From NCBI GenBank assembly GCA_003229935.1, contig QIGD01000022.1, forward strand, positions 1 to 13,419: DNA of 13,419 nucleotides. The letters run 5' to 3'. This stretch comes from Methanobacteriota archaeon (GTDB lineage: Archaea > Hydrothermarchaeota > Hydrothermarchaeia > Hydrothermarchaeales > BMS3B). Made by a program: the position numbers and the translations under genes. Of the stretch, positions 1-6,733 are shown in pieces; positions within the stretch are counted from its first letter, which is position 1, and each line of letters begins with the position of its first letter. The notes beneath the pieces were generated by a model. It was not told the origin of the DNA and did no database searches. It was given only the letters and a program-made list of their open reading frames with translations.

Positions 1-7
1 GAAATAA

Positions 8-19
8 GCTAAATTTAGC
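8..19. repeat. perfect 12-nt palindrome
   Basis: GCTAAATTTAGC is a perfect palindrome. It is flanked by AATAA on the left and TTATT on the right, so the arms could extend with a two-base bulge. It lies at the window edge with no gene seen upstream, so it could be the end of a terminator or an operator for something outside the window. No function can be assigned. Confidence 0.4.
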
Positions 20-70
20 CTTTATTGTCTAAAATAAGCAGTCTTTATATTACTGAGAGTAATTGTCGGA

Positions 71-165
71 CAGCCTCTAAAGTTCGTGGGGTTCTAAGGT
101 CTCCGTCGTTTTCGGGACCGTAGAGAAACCTTAACTGATGACCAATGGAGTTGTAGTAAGAAAGT
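71..165 (+). repeat. structured repeat unit A (IS200/IS605 omega-RNA/terminus-like)
   Basis: This ~95-nt unit is homologous to unit B at 921-1016 in the same orientation and at nearly identical length. Both begin CAGCCTCTAAAGT(T)CGTGGG and both end TTGTAG-N-AA-N-AAAGT, with a weaker shared block in the middle (ACC..AG.GAAAC....ACT). Unit A contains a long hairpin: GGTC (98-101) plus CCG (103-105) pair with CGG (113-115) plus GACC (116-119), and TCTA (93-96) can pair with TAGA (121-124). The 'GTAGAGAAACC ... TTGTAGTAAGAAAGTGAAG' style resembles the 3' scaffold of TnpB-associated elements as I know them; that identification is inference. No tnpB reading frame is present beside it. Orientation of any transcript is uncertain. 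Confidence 0.55.
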
Positions 166-190
166 GAAGAAATCAAATTGCAAGGGAGAG

Positions 191-304
191 ATGGCAAAAA
201 GAACAAAAGGCTTTAATGACATAATCACAGAATTTTGCGATAGGCTCGTTTATAAGGAGCTCAATTTGCTTAAGAAGCAGTTTTTAGCAGAAGCTATATG
301 TTAA
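191..304 (+). CDS. possible 37-aa small protein, unidentified
   Basis: An ATG at 191 opens a 37-codon frame ending with TAA at 302-304, starting MAKRTKGFND and ending FLAEAIC. A purine-rich GGGAGAG lies immediately upstream, although its spacing to the ATG is very short. The peptide is charged and predicted helical (DRLVYKELNLLKKQFLAEA) with two cysteines and no membrane segment. I do not recognise a family. The frame is open upstream to about position 98, so it could also be the tail of a decayed gene carried with repeat unit A. It fills most of the otherwise geneless stretch 1-403. Confidence 0.25.
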   Translation: MAKRTKGFNDIITEFCDRLVYKELNLLKKQFLAEAIC

Positions 305-370
305 ATTGAAGAGTTATGGTTACTTAATAAAGTTAGCGTCTCTGGTTTGTTATAAAAAACTTTTACAAAA

Positions 371-380
371 CTATATAAGA
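371..380 (+). promoter_or_regulatory. TATA box for the membrane protein gene
   Basis: CTATATAAGA is a good archaeal TATA element centred about 28 nt upstream of the GTG at 404. This predicts a transcript starting within a few bases of the start codon, so the mRNA may be nearly leaderless. An AGAGGT at 387-392 could act as a ribosome site only if transcription begins further upstream. Confidence 0.5.
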
Positions 381-403
381 AAGGCTAGAGGTATTCCTCA
401 TAG

Positions 404-865
404 GTGACAAGATTGTTATATTACGCATACATTCTGACTATTGCTATGGTTCTTTTTATCTATGCAGGATATGAGGGATACGCTGTGGCAAAGGGTAAGA
501 TGTCAAAAGATGAAAGAATACACAAAATTGCAAGGCATAGAATTGTAAATTATTCTGCCTATGTTCTATTCATGATTGCTCTGGTCATTTATTTTGGTTT
601 TGAGAGTAAAGCCATATCCTCAGGTGAAAAAGAAGCTGTCTTAAAATCGGGTTTTTTGATACCCCATGTAATTTCAATAACTCTCTCAATCCTACTTCTC
701 AGTATAACTCTTGCATTGGGCTTTATTAAAAGAAAGGTTCTTTTCAAAAATGGTGTAAAAAAGGCTGGGATAGTTCACATTGTTCTGGGTAGCCTTGGAA
801 TCTTCTTTTATGTTATTGCTGTTCTCTCAGGGCTGGCAATGTCTATAAAAGCAGGAATTCTATGA
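404..865 (+). CDS. small four-helix membrane protein with conserved-looking histidines
   Basis: A 153-aa integral membrane protein with four predicted helices at about residues 4-27, 46-66, 84-108 and 121-147, joined by short charged loops. Histidines sit at or near membrane ends: H40 and H45 before helix 2, H88 at the start of helix 3, and H125 at the start of helix 4. This arrangement recalls DUF420 and cytochrome b561-like four-helix proteins that may bind haem, but no diagnostic motif proves it. The start is GTG at 404, supported by a TATA box at 371-380. The gene stands alone between two structured repeat units (71-165 and 921-1016), which may mean that it moved with them or merely survived between insertions. 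Real gene likely; function unassigned. Confidence 0.7.
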   Translation: MTRLLYYAYILTIAMVLFIYAGYEGYAVAKGKMSKDERIHKIARHRIVNYSAYVLFMIALVIYFGFESKAISSGEKEAVLKSGFLIPHVISITLSILLLSITLALGFIKRKVLFKNGVKKAGIVHIVLGSLGIFFYVIAVLSGLAMSIKAGIL

Positions 866-920
866 AGCTATACTTCTATACCTCCAATAGATTCAAATTT
901 AGAGTAGTGGATAAAATTCT

Positions 921-1016
921 CAGCCTCTAAAGTCGTGGGCTTTCAGCCTAAAATATCGTAAACCCAGTCACCACAGGGAAACACGGACTTCTCAGTGGTG
1001 ATTGTAGAAATAAAGT
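921..1016 (+). repeat. structured repeat unit B (IS200/IS605 omega-RNA/terminus-like)
   Basis: Second copy of the ~95-nt unit found at 71-165, same strand. A stem pairs 965-974 with 995-1004 (ten pairs, one of them G-U, 20-nt loop). Read on the opposite strand, its left part (934-963) begins GTTTACGATAT and continues AAAGCCCACG-ACTTTAG. The same two strings occur in the same order at 8781-8819, so a third, inverted relative lies after priS. The unit ends exactly where the inverted repeat of the adjacent IS begins. The stretch 866-1015 otherwise holds no gene. Confidence 0.55.
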
Positions 1017-1023
1017 TATAACC
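1016..1023 (+). repeat. candidate left inverted repeat of the IS
   Basis: TTATAACC here is the complement of GGTTATAA at 2580-2587, just past the transposase stop. Eight matching bases are modest support. The fact that homology between repeat units A and B also stops at 1016 strengthens the boundary. Confidence 0.4.
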
Positions 1024-1150
1024 AAGACCATCATTTCTTATTTTATTGTACTTATTTATCATCTATAATACATGTGCATTATTTCTTTTCGTTCCTGTTT
1101 TAAACTTTATCGAAAGCTATGAATATGAGCCATCCCCTATAGGAGATATA

Positions 1151-2569
1151 ATGGAAGAATGGGTAAAAACCTGGCTTGTCAAACAGCGAAATAAAGGTGA
1201 AAAGGGGATTGAAATAAAACGGTTTGGCAAATCCTACTATGTTTACCGTTCTACAACTTACTGGGACAAAGAATTAAAAAAACGAAGGAAGAAATCCATT
1301 TATATTGGCAGGCTTGACATAGAGAAGGGATTGATAAAGAGCAGCAAAAAAGTAATCAGCAATTTCAGACCAAGAAGCATAAAGCAGTATGGGAATGCTG
1401 CAATTCTCCATTCAGTCCTGGGTGATCTTCAATCCCTGCTAAAGAATGAATTTGAAGATGTCTGGCAGGAACTCTATGCACTTTCGCTGGTACGGGTTTT
1501 TGGTTATGTCCCCCTGAAAAGGGTGAGGAGCATATGGGAAAAGCTCTATGACCCTTTAAAACTCAATCCAAGCCTTAGCCCTGGAACTCTCTCCAAAGTT
1601 TTAAAAACGGTAGGTACAGACTCTGAAGCCCAGAATGCTATTTTCGAGGAGCTATCCCACACAGGGAATCAGTTTGTCTATGACCTGAGTGTTGTTTTTA
1701 CCCGCTCGGAGGGAATCAACTTTGCGGAGTTGGGATACAACAAAGACAAGTTTTATATTCCCCAGATAAACCTGGCACTATTTTACTCTGTCGACAAAGG
1801 CTTGCCTACCATGATAAGGGCTCTTCCGGGCTCTGTCAGGGATATTACTTCACTTTATAATTCCGTCAGAGATGCTAATATGGAGGGAAAGATTCTCATT
1901 CTTGACAGAGGATTCTTCTCTATGAAGACTATAGATTTCCTACTTGACAAAAGCGTAGCTTTTGTGCTACCAGCAAAAAGGAATTCCAAGCTTTATAAGA
2001 CCAGAATACACCTTACCAGGCATTTTTTCTATCGTGACAGATTAATCAAACTGGGAAAGAAAAAGTTAGGGAGATACTTCCTTTATCTCTTTGAAGATAC
2101 TACGTTGAAGGTTGAAGAGGAGAAAACACTCTATAAGCGGATTGATGAGGAGAAGATTAGCAACAATGAGCTTAAAAATATGCTGAATCATGCTGGAAGA
2201 ATTATAATAACCTCTGACCTGGACCTCGAGGGTGAAGAGATTTTTCTGATGTACAAACAGCGGGGAGGAGTTGAAAAGCTCTTCGATATGTATAAGAATA
2301 TTCTCTATGCGGATAAAATGTATCTTCTGGACGACGAGAGCATCTTTGGGCACATATTCGCTTCTTTCATATCTCTTTATGCTTACTGCAAAATTGAATT
2401 CGCTATTAAGAAGAAGAATCTACTGCATAAACTCTCACCCCTGGATGTATTGGAAGAATTCGCAAAGGTGTATATGATTAAAGATGGTGAGAGGGAAATC
2501 ATCTCGGAGGTGCCTAAAAAAGTGGCTGAACTAGATAGAGTGTTAGGCTTTAATGTATTCCCTAAATGA
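1151..2569 (+). CDS. IS4-superfamily (IS1634-like) DDE transposase
   Basis: A 472-aa transposase that would cut and rejoin the ends of its own element. The DDE triad is visible: D178 (VYDLSVVF), D252 in LDRGFF, and E375 inside Y368-x2-R371-x3-E375-x6-K382, the YREK signature of the IS4 superfamily (DDE_Tnp_1 fold). The N-terminal ~90 residues are basic (KELKKRRKKS) and probably bind the element ends. The frame is open upstream to 1046, but I choose ATG 1151. It has AGGAG six bases before it, and the following MEEWVKTWLVKQRNKG looks like the family start, whereas the extra 35 residues are hydrophobic and unlike it. A weak TATA (CTATAATA, 1063-1070) could drive it. The gene appears intact with all key residues. 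Assignment to IS1634 rather than another IS4 group is less certain. Confidence 0.88.
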   Translation: MEEWVKTWLVKQRNKGEKGIEIKRFGKSYYVYRSTTYWDKELKKRRKKSIYIGRLDIEKGLIKSSKKVISNFRPRSIKQYGNAAILHSVLGDLQSLLKNEFEDVWQELYALSLVRVFGYVPLKRVRSIWEKLYDPLKLNPSLSPGTLSKVLKTVGTDSEAQNAIFEELSHTGNQFVYDLSVVFTRSEGINFAELGYNKDKFYIPQINLALFYSVDKGLPTMIRALPGSVRDITSLYNSVRDANMEGKILILDRGFFSMKTIDFLLDKSVAFVLPAKRNSKLYKTRIHLTRHFFYRDRLIKLGKKKLGRYFLYLFEDTTLKVEEEKTLYKRIDEEKISNNELKNMLNHAGRIIITSDLDLEGEEIFLMYKQRGGVEKLFDMYKNILYADKMYLLDDESIFGHIFASFISLYAYCKIEFAIKKKNLLHKLSPLDVLEEFAKVYMIKDGEREIISEVPKKVAELDRVLGFNVFPK

Positions 2570-2579
2570 AAGTAGTTAA

Positions 2580-2587
2580 GGTTATAA
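2580..2587 (-). repeat. candidate right inverted repeat of the IS
   Basis: GGTTATAA, 11 nt after the transposase stop, complements TTATAACC at 1016-1023. Sequence resuming after it (AGCATTGAAGGAT) loosely resembles the continuation of repeat unit A (AAAGTGAAGAAAT), as expected if the IS split unit B. Confidence 0.35.
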
Positions 2588-2615
2588 AGCATTGAAGGAT
2601 ATTTGATATACCTCA

Positions 2616-3359
2616 CTAAAGCCTGTCCAGAACAAAATCAGGTTTTATTTTGCTATTTCTAACTTCATCTTCTGTTGTAACCCCTGTGAGCACAAGAGCA
2701 GTCTTCATTCTCATTGCTTTTCCAAAAGCAATATCAGTCTCAAGCCTGTCTCCTATTAACAGAATCTCATCTGGCTTAACCCCGAGTTCTTTCATAATAA
2801 GCTTTCCTATTATCTTTGAGGGTTTTCCCACAACAATGGCATTCTTTCCCGAGGCCACCTCAATAGCCTTAACAATAGCACCGCCACCTGGCATAAACCC
2901 TCTCTCAGTTATGAAAGTTGCATCAGGACTTGTTGCTATAAATTCTGCACCTTCTCTGATAAAGCGGGAAGCCATGGCCATTTTTGAGTAATTGAAATCC
3001 CTGTCAAGACCTGTAATAACAACATTGCAGTCTCTGAAGCAGATTTCATGCCCCATCATCTCTAACTCTTTCTTTAAGCCCTCCTCACCAACAACAAAAA
3101 CCTTTGCTATGCCAAGCTTCTCCTTTATATAAAGAGCTGAGACATAACCTGAGGTGAAGATATCATACTCTGAAACATCAATTCCAAGACCAAGGAGCTT
3201 ATCAACATAGGCTTTCCTTGACTTTGTTGAGTTGTTTGTAAGGAATATAACCCTGCCCTGCCTTCTTAGCTTCTGAATCTTCTCTCTTGCACCTGGTAGA
3301 AGTCTATCACCTACATATATTACACCATCGAGGTCAACAACAAAGGCTTTAAAGGTCAT
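2616..3359 (-). CDS. HAD-IIA family sugar/aryl phosphatase (NagD/PNPase-like)
   Basis: A cytoplasmic HAD-superfamily phosphatase of 247 aa. From the chosen start, motif I is VVDLDGVIY with nucleophile D9 and acid/base D11. Motif II is FLTNNSTKS (T41), followed by the class IIA cap domain (about 80-175). The motif III lysine is in VVGKPSK (K179), and motif IV is GDRLETDI (D204, D209). Length and order match the NagD/4-nitrophenylphosphatase group, which dephosphorylates small phosphorylated metabolites; the physiological substrate cannot be read from sequence. The frame is open 18 codons further (to 3413), but the minus-strand TATA at 3384-3391 lies about 28 nt before ATG 3359, so transcription should begin at this ATG and the longer start is excluded. 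It is divergent from ilvB and its 3' end lies 28 nt from the IS. Confidence 0.87.
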   Translation of the reverse strand: MTFKAFVVDLDGVIYVGDRLLPGAREKIQKLRRQGRVIFLTNNSTKSRKAYVDKLLGLGIDVSEYDIFTSGYVSALYIKEKLGIAKVFVVGEEGLKKELEMMGHEICFRDCNVVITGLDRDFNYSKMAMASRFIREGAEFIATSPDATFITERGFMPGGGAIVKAIEVASGKNAIVVGKPSKIIGKLIMKELGVKPDEILLIGDRLETDIAFGKAMRMKTALVLTGVTTEDEVRNSKIKPDFVLDRL

Positions 3360-3382
3360 TAAGTTTAAATATTCGCAGGATA

Positions 3383-3392
3383 GATATAAAAT
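3383..3392. promoter_or_regulatory. overlapping divergent TATA boxes between HAD gene and ilvB
   Basis: The same ten bases GATATAAAAT read as TATAAAAT on the plus strand and TTTATAT on the minus strand. The minus-strand reading is spaced ~28 nt from ATG 3359 of the HAD gene (leaderless mRNA). The plus-strand reading predicts a start near 3412-3415, giving a leader of about 38 nt before ATG 3452 of ilvB. No other good TATA is seen in this gap, so both directions may compete for one site. Confidence 0.5.
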
Positions 3393-3451
3393 CTTGCCCT
3401 TGATAGTTATCACAATTATTCAGTTATCATTCTTCTCAGAAGGTGTTGTTT

Positions 3452-5128
3452 ATGAAAATGTCAGGTGCCAGAGCCATAGTTTCAGGTCTTGAAAAGGAAG
3501 GTGTTGAAGTCATCTTTGGTATACCGGGGGGGCAGAGTATCCCTCTTTATGATGCCCTTTATGATTCAAGTATGAATCATATCTTAACCAGGCATGAACA
3601 GGGTGCTGCCCATGCTGCTGATGGTTATGCAAGAGCGAGTGGGAAAGTGGGGGTATGCAGTGCCACCTCTGGACCAGGTGCGACAAATCTTACAACAGGT
3701 ATAGCCAATGCATATATGGATTCCTCACCCATAGTAGCTATCACAGGGCAGGTGCCAAGAGCCTCCATAGGCAAAGATGCATTTCAGGAAACAGATATTA
3801 TTGGAATAACAATGCCTGTAACAAAGCAGAGCTTCCAGCTCAGAAGTGTTGCCGAAATACCAGAGGTTATAAAATCATCCTTTTATATTGCAAAGACAGG
3901 CAGACCAGGACCTGTGCTTATCGACATACCAAAAGATATTCAGGAGATTGAGGATGAGATTGATTTCAACGTTAAGCTGGAACTGAATGGTTATAAGCCA
4001 ACACTCAGAGGTCATCCCAGGCAGATTAAAGAGGCTGCAAAGTTAATTCTCGAGGCTGAGAGGCCAGTCATAATCGCAGGTGGAGGAGTTATAATTTCAG
4101 AAGCCTCTGAAGAACTTATGGAGCTTGCACGGCTCATAGGTGCACCTGTAACAACAACACTTATGGGTAAAGGTAGCTTTCCTGAGATGGACCCACTCGC
4201 TCTTGGCGTTCTTGGCATGCATGGAAGAAAGGCTGCTAATTATGCAGTAACTGACAGTGATGTTTTAATTTCAATAGGCATGCGCTTCAGTGATAGGAGC
4301 ACAGGGGCGGTAAGCTGCTTCGCTCCTGATGCAAAAATTATTCATATTGATATTGATCCTGCCGAGATAGGAAAGAATGTATCTGTTGATATTCCTGTTG
4401 TGGGGGATGCAAAGACAGTACTTAAAGAGCTAATTAGAGTACTGAGGAAGATTATGGAGTCAGAGAAGAGCAAGGCATGGCAGGAGAAAATAAAGATATG
4501 GAAAAAAGAGTTTTCACCAAAAATGGATTATGATGATGTGCCTCTGAAGCCTCACAGAGTTATAAAGGAGATAATGGATTTTCTTAGTGAGGATGATATA
4601 GTCACAACTGAGGTGGGGCAGTGTCAGATGTGGGCACATCACTATATGGGCAGAAGCAAACCAAGGAGTTTTATAAGCTCGGGCGGTCTGGGTACAATGG
4701 GCTTTGGTTTTCCTGCAGCCATGGGAGCCAAGGTTGCAAAGCCAGATGTGAATGTTATAGACATAGCTGGTGACGGAAGTTTTCTTATGAATATACAGGA
4801 GCTTGCCACTGTTGTGGAGAATAATATAAATGTGGTTGTCGGAGTTTTTGATAACCATTACCTTGGCATGGTAAGGCAGTGGCAGGAACTCTTCTATGAC
4901 AGGCGCTACTCTTCAGTTTACCTTGGTAATCTTCCAGATTTTGTGAAGGTGGCTGAGGGTTTCGGTGCCCTTGGTATAAGAGTTGAGAAGCCAGAAGAGA
5001 TAAGGCCAGCTCTAAAAGAAGCTTTCAATGCAGGTAAACCTGTTGTTCTTGACTTCATGATTGAGCACGAATGCAATATCTTCCCTATGGTTCCTCCGGG
5101 GAGATGCCTGAAAGATATTATGGAGTAA
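3452..5128 (+). CDS. ilvB: acetolactate synthase (acetohydroxyacid synthase) large subunit
   Basis: Catalytic subunit of the ThDP-dependent enzyme that condenses two pyruvates to acetolactate (or pyruvate with 2-oxobutyrate), the first shared step of valine, leucine and isoleucine synthesis. Numbering from ATG 3452: the activating glutamate lies in TRHEQGAAHAADGYAR (E49). The substrate channel segment is ATSGPGATNLTTGIANAYMDS, with the central FAD/nucleotide-like domain at about 190-330. The Mg-ThDP motif GDGSF (440-444) runs to the downstream FDNHYLGMVRQWQ. The protein is 558 aa, normal for the family, and appears complete. ATG 3452 is preferred over GTG 3443 because AAGGTG lies six bases upstream of it. 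ilvH follows after 10 nt. ilvC is not in the window; replication genes follow instead. Confidence 0.96.
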   Translation: MKMSGARAIVSGLEKEGVEVIFGIPGGQSIPLYDALYDSSMNHILTRHEQGAAHAADGYARASGKVGVCSATSGPGATNLTTGIANAYMDSSPIVAITGQVPRASIGKDAFQETDIIGITMPVTKQSFQLRSVAEIPEVIKSSFYIAKTGRPGPVLIDIPKDIQEIEDEIDFNVKLELNGYKPTLRGHPRQIKEAAKLILEAERPVIIAGGGVIISEASEELMELARLIGAPVTTTLMGKGSFPEMDPLALGVLGMHGRKAANYAVTDSDVLISIGMRFSDRSTGAVSCFAPDAKIIHIDIDPAEIGKNVSVDIPVVGDAKTVLKELIRVLRKIMESEKSKAWQEKIKIWKKEFSPKMDYDDVPLKPHRVIKEIMDFLSEDDIVTTEVGQCQMWAHHYMGRSKPRSFISSGGLGTMGFGFPAAMGAKVAKPDVNVIDIAGDGSFLMNIQELATVVENNINVVVGVFDNHYLGMVRQWQELFYDRRYSSVYLGNLPDFVKVAEGFGALGIRVEKPEEIRPALKEAFNAGKPVVLDFMIEHECNIFPMVPPGRCLKDIME

Positions 5129-5138
5129 GGTGGTATTT

Positions 5139-5651
5139 ATGGAGAATAAAACTCACTATATTGTTGCTCTGGTTGAGGATAAGCCGGGTGTAATGCAGCG
5201 TGTTTCAGGATTGCTGAGCAGGAGGAATTTTAACATAAAGAGCATATCAGTGGGAGCGACGGAGAAACTAGGGATATCGAGAATAACAATGACACTTAAA
5301 GGGCAGGAAGAAGTGCTGGAGCAGGTCATAAAACAGCTCAACAAGCTCATAGAGGTTGTAAAAGTCTTGGGGATTGAAAAGGATGAGAGTGTTATCAGGG
5401 AGCTCGTACTCATAAAGGTTAACACTGCAACAGTGTCTGCAAGAGCTGAAGTTGTACAGTATGCGAATATCTTCAGGGGAAGGGTTGTAGATGTGGCAAA
5501 AGATAGTATGGTTATAGAGATTACTGGTGATGAGAGCAAGATAAATGCCTTTATTGAGCTCATGCGGAGTTATGGTGTCAAAGAGGTGGCAAGAACCGGT
5601 AAAACAATAATGACAAGGGGAAAAAAAATAGTAAGTATTAAGGGGAAATAG
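5139..5651 (+). CDS. ilvH: acetolactate synthase small (regulatory) subunit
   Basis: Regulatory partner of the preceding large subunit; it stimulates catalysis and normally carries valine feedback inhibition. The protein has 170 aa. The N-terminal ACT domain (about residues 4-78) is seen in YIVALVEDKPGVMQRVSGLLSRR and FNIKSISVG; the glycine/aspartate-containing loop EDKPGV is the usual ligand site between subunits. The C-terminal domain (about 85-165) begins ELVLIKVN and contains EVVQYANIFRGRVVDVAKDS, typical of IlvN/IlvH. ATG 5139 is chosen over the in-frame GTG at 5130 because AAGGTGG at 5127-5133 is well spaced to it and overlaps the ilvB stop, suggesting translational coupling. The next gene starts 1 nt after its stop codon. 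ilvN is an equivalent name. Confidence 0.95.
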   Translation: MENKTHYIVALVEDKPGVMQRVSGLLSRRNFNIKSISVGATEKLGISRITMTLKGQEEVLEQVIKQLNKLIEVVKVLGIEKDESVIRELVLIKVNTATVSARAEVVQYANIFRGRVVDVAKDSMVIEITGDESKINAFIELMRSYGVKEVARTGKTIMTRGKKIVSIKGK

Positions 5652-5652
5652 A

Positions 5653-5988
5653 ATGGAAGAAAAGAGAAGAAGGCGACCTGGTGTTGAAAGGGAAATTGAG
5701 GGTATAAAGGAAGAGGATTATAGAGTAAGAATAACAGGTATTGTTGTGGATAGAGACCTTGGGAACTACTCTGCGACTATAGATGACAGTACAGGGCGAG
5801 CTGATGTATTCTTTTCCAGAAGGGAAGATTTTGATATAGCAGAAGAGGGAAGGCTGATAAGGATAATAGGAAAGGTTATTAAGGATGATGAAAAACTCTG
5901 GATAGATGCTGAGATTGTTCAGAATATGGATGGGCTGGATCCAGCTCTCTTGAAACAGGTCAGGTGTATAGAGGAAAAAGGAGGTTAG
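5653..5988 (+). CDS. OB-fold nucleic-acid-binding protein, RPA-like
   Basis: A 111-aa protein with an arginine-rich N-terminus (MEEKRRRRPGVERE) followed by one OB fold at about residues 22-92. The fold is seen in YRVRITGIVVDRDLGNYSATIDDSTGRADVFF and RLIRIIGKVIKDDEKLWIDAEIVQ: a strand, a loop, a 'DDSTG' turn, and a closing strand pair, as in RPA and related single-strand-binding domains. No zinc motif or catalytic residue is visible. The gene starts one base after the ilvH stop, and the pcna ribosome site overlaps its 3' end, so it is embedded in the operon. Its place beside pcna, priL and priS suggests a role at the replication fork, perhaps binding single-stranded DNA. That is inference from context and fold only; it could also be an RNA-binding OB protein. 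Confidence 0.75.
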   Translation: MEEKRRRRPGVEREIEGIKEEDYRVRITGIVVDRDLGNYSATIDDSTGRADVFFSRREDFDIAEEGRLIRIIGKVIKDDEKLWIDAEIVQNMDGLDPALLKQVRCIEEKGG

Positions 5989-5991
5989 ATT

Positions 5992-6729
5992 ATGCGAGCA
6001 GCACTTGAAGAAATAAAGATTTTAAAATCAAGCATTGATGCTATTTCAAATATTATAGATGAAGCGGGTATAATTGTGAGTAAAGAAGGCATGACACTCA
6101 GGGCAATGGACCCTGCGCATGTGGCTTTTGTTGACCTGCAGATTACAAAGGATGCTTTCTCGGATTATAAGGTTGAAGAGAAGTTGACTCTTGGTCTTGA
6201 TTTAGATAGATTCAATACAATTTTAAAAAGAGCAGGGAGTAGTGACAAACTAACTCTCTCTGCGAATGATGAAACAACCATGAATATTGAGATAAAGAAT
6301 AGTTCAACAAGGCGGTTTGAGTTACCACTCATAGATATAAGCGAAGAAGAGATAAAGCTTCCAAGCCTCGATTTTCCTGCTGAGATTGAACTTGACCCTA
6401 AAGTTCTTCTTGAAGGAATTAAGGATGCAGAAATTGTCAGTGACAATATAATATTCAAGGTTGATGAAAATAATCTTTACCTTGAAGCAAAAGGGGACCT
6501 TGGCAATGTTAAGGTGAAAGTGGATAAAGATAAGGCTATTACCTTCAGGGTTGATAGCCCCTGTAACAGTATGTTTTCTATTGAGTATCTGAAGGACATG
6601 GTCAAGGCAAGTGATATAGCAAAAAGTGTCAAGGTTTACTTTGGCAAGGATATACCACTGAAGCTGGAGTTTATTGCTCCTGAGGTAAGACTTAACTTCC
6701 TTATCGCTCCAAGGGTAGAAAGCGAATAG
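5992..6729 (+). CDS. pcn: DNA polymerase sliding clamp (PCNA)
   Basis: The sliding clamp, a homotrimeric ring that tethers polymerase, ligase, FEN1 and other factors to DNA. At 245 aa it has normal length with two clamp domains. The conserved DNA-facing/front segment KEGMTLRAMDPAHVAFVDL is at 32-49. The interdomain connecting loop that binds PIP-box partners is at about 112-128 (PLIDISEEEIKLPSLDF). The second domain ends FLIAPRVESE, a usual archaeal C-terminus. A strong ribosome site AAGGAGGT (5978-5985) inside the end of the OB-fold gene fixes ATG 5992. priL starts 4 nt after its stop. The single copy here suggests a homotrimeric ring, though other copies elsewhere cannot be excluded. Confidence 0.97.
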   Translation: MRAALEEIKILKSSIDAISNIIDEAGIIVSKEGMTLRAMDPAHVAFVDLQITKDAFSDYKVEEKLTLGLDLDRFNTILKRAGSSDKLTLSANDETTMNIEIKNSSTRRFELPLIDISEEEIKLPSLDFPAEIELDPKVLLEGIKDAEIVSDNIIFKVDENNLYLEAKGDLGNVKVKVDKDKAITFRVDSPCNSMFSIEYLKDMVKASDIAKSVKVYFGKDIPLKLEFIAPEVRLNFLIAPRVESE

Positions 6730-6733
6730 ATTG

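Larger units (their letters stand above)
1016..2587 (+). mobile_element. IS4-superfamily insertion sequence (about 1.57 kb)
   Basis: A single full-length DDE transposase gene lies between short inverted repeats: TTATAACC at 1016-1023 and its complement GGTTATAA at 2580-2587. The repeats are only 8 bp, so the exact ends are provisional and no convincing target-site duplication is visible. The size fits a one-gene IS4/IS1634-type element. It has entered at the end of repeat unit B and lies 28 nt from the 3' end of the HAD gene, so it does not break a recognisable protein gene. The open transposase suggests recent arrival. Confidence 0.6.

Noticed and set aside
71..165. tRNA, riboswitch or CRISPR repeat
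   Set aside because: There is no cloverleaf, TPsiC-like loop or CCA-type end, and only two widely spaced copies of a 95-nt unit exist, which rules out an array. No known riboswitch core is visible.
98..190. N-terminal extension of the 37-aa frame as a decayed TnpB
   Set aside because: The frame is open from about 98, but the translation (RRFRDRRETLTDDQ...) shows none of the TnpB RuvC or zinc-finger motifs and overlaps the hairpin of unit A.
1046..1150. 35-codon N-terminal extension of the transposase
   Set aside because: It is hydrophobic and unlike transposase N-termini, and ATG 1151 has a well-spaced AGGAG site. The extension also contains the candidate TATA box.
3360..3413. Longer start of the HAD phosphatase
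   Set aside because: The 18 extra codons overlap the minus-strand TATA, and the family begins just before the DLDG motif.
4514..4858. Minus-strand frame inside ilvB
   Set aside because: A shadow of a highly conserved coding region with no family resemblance.
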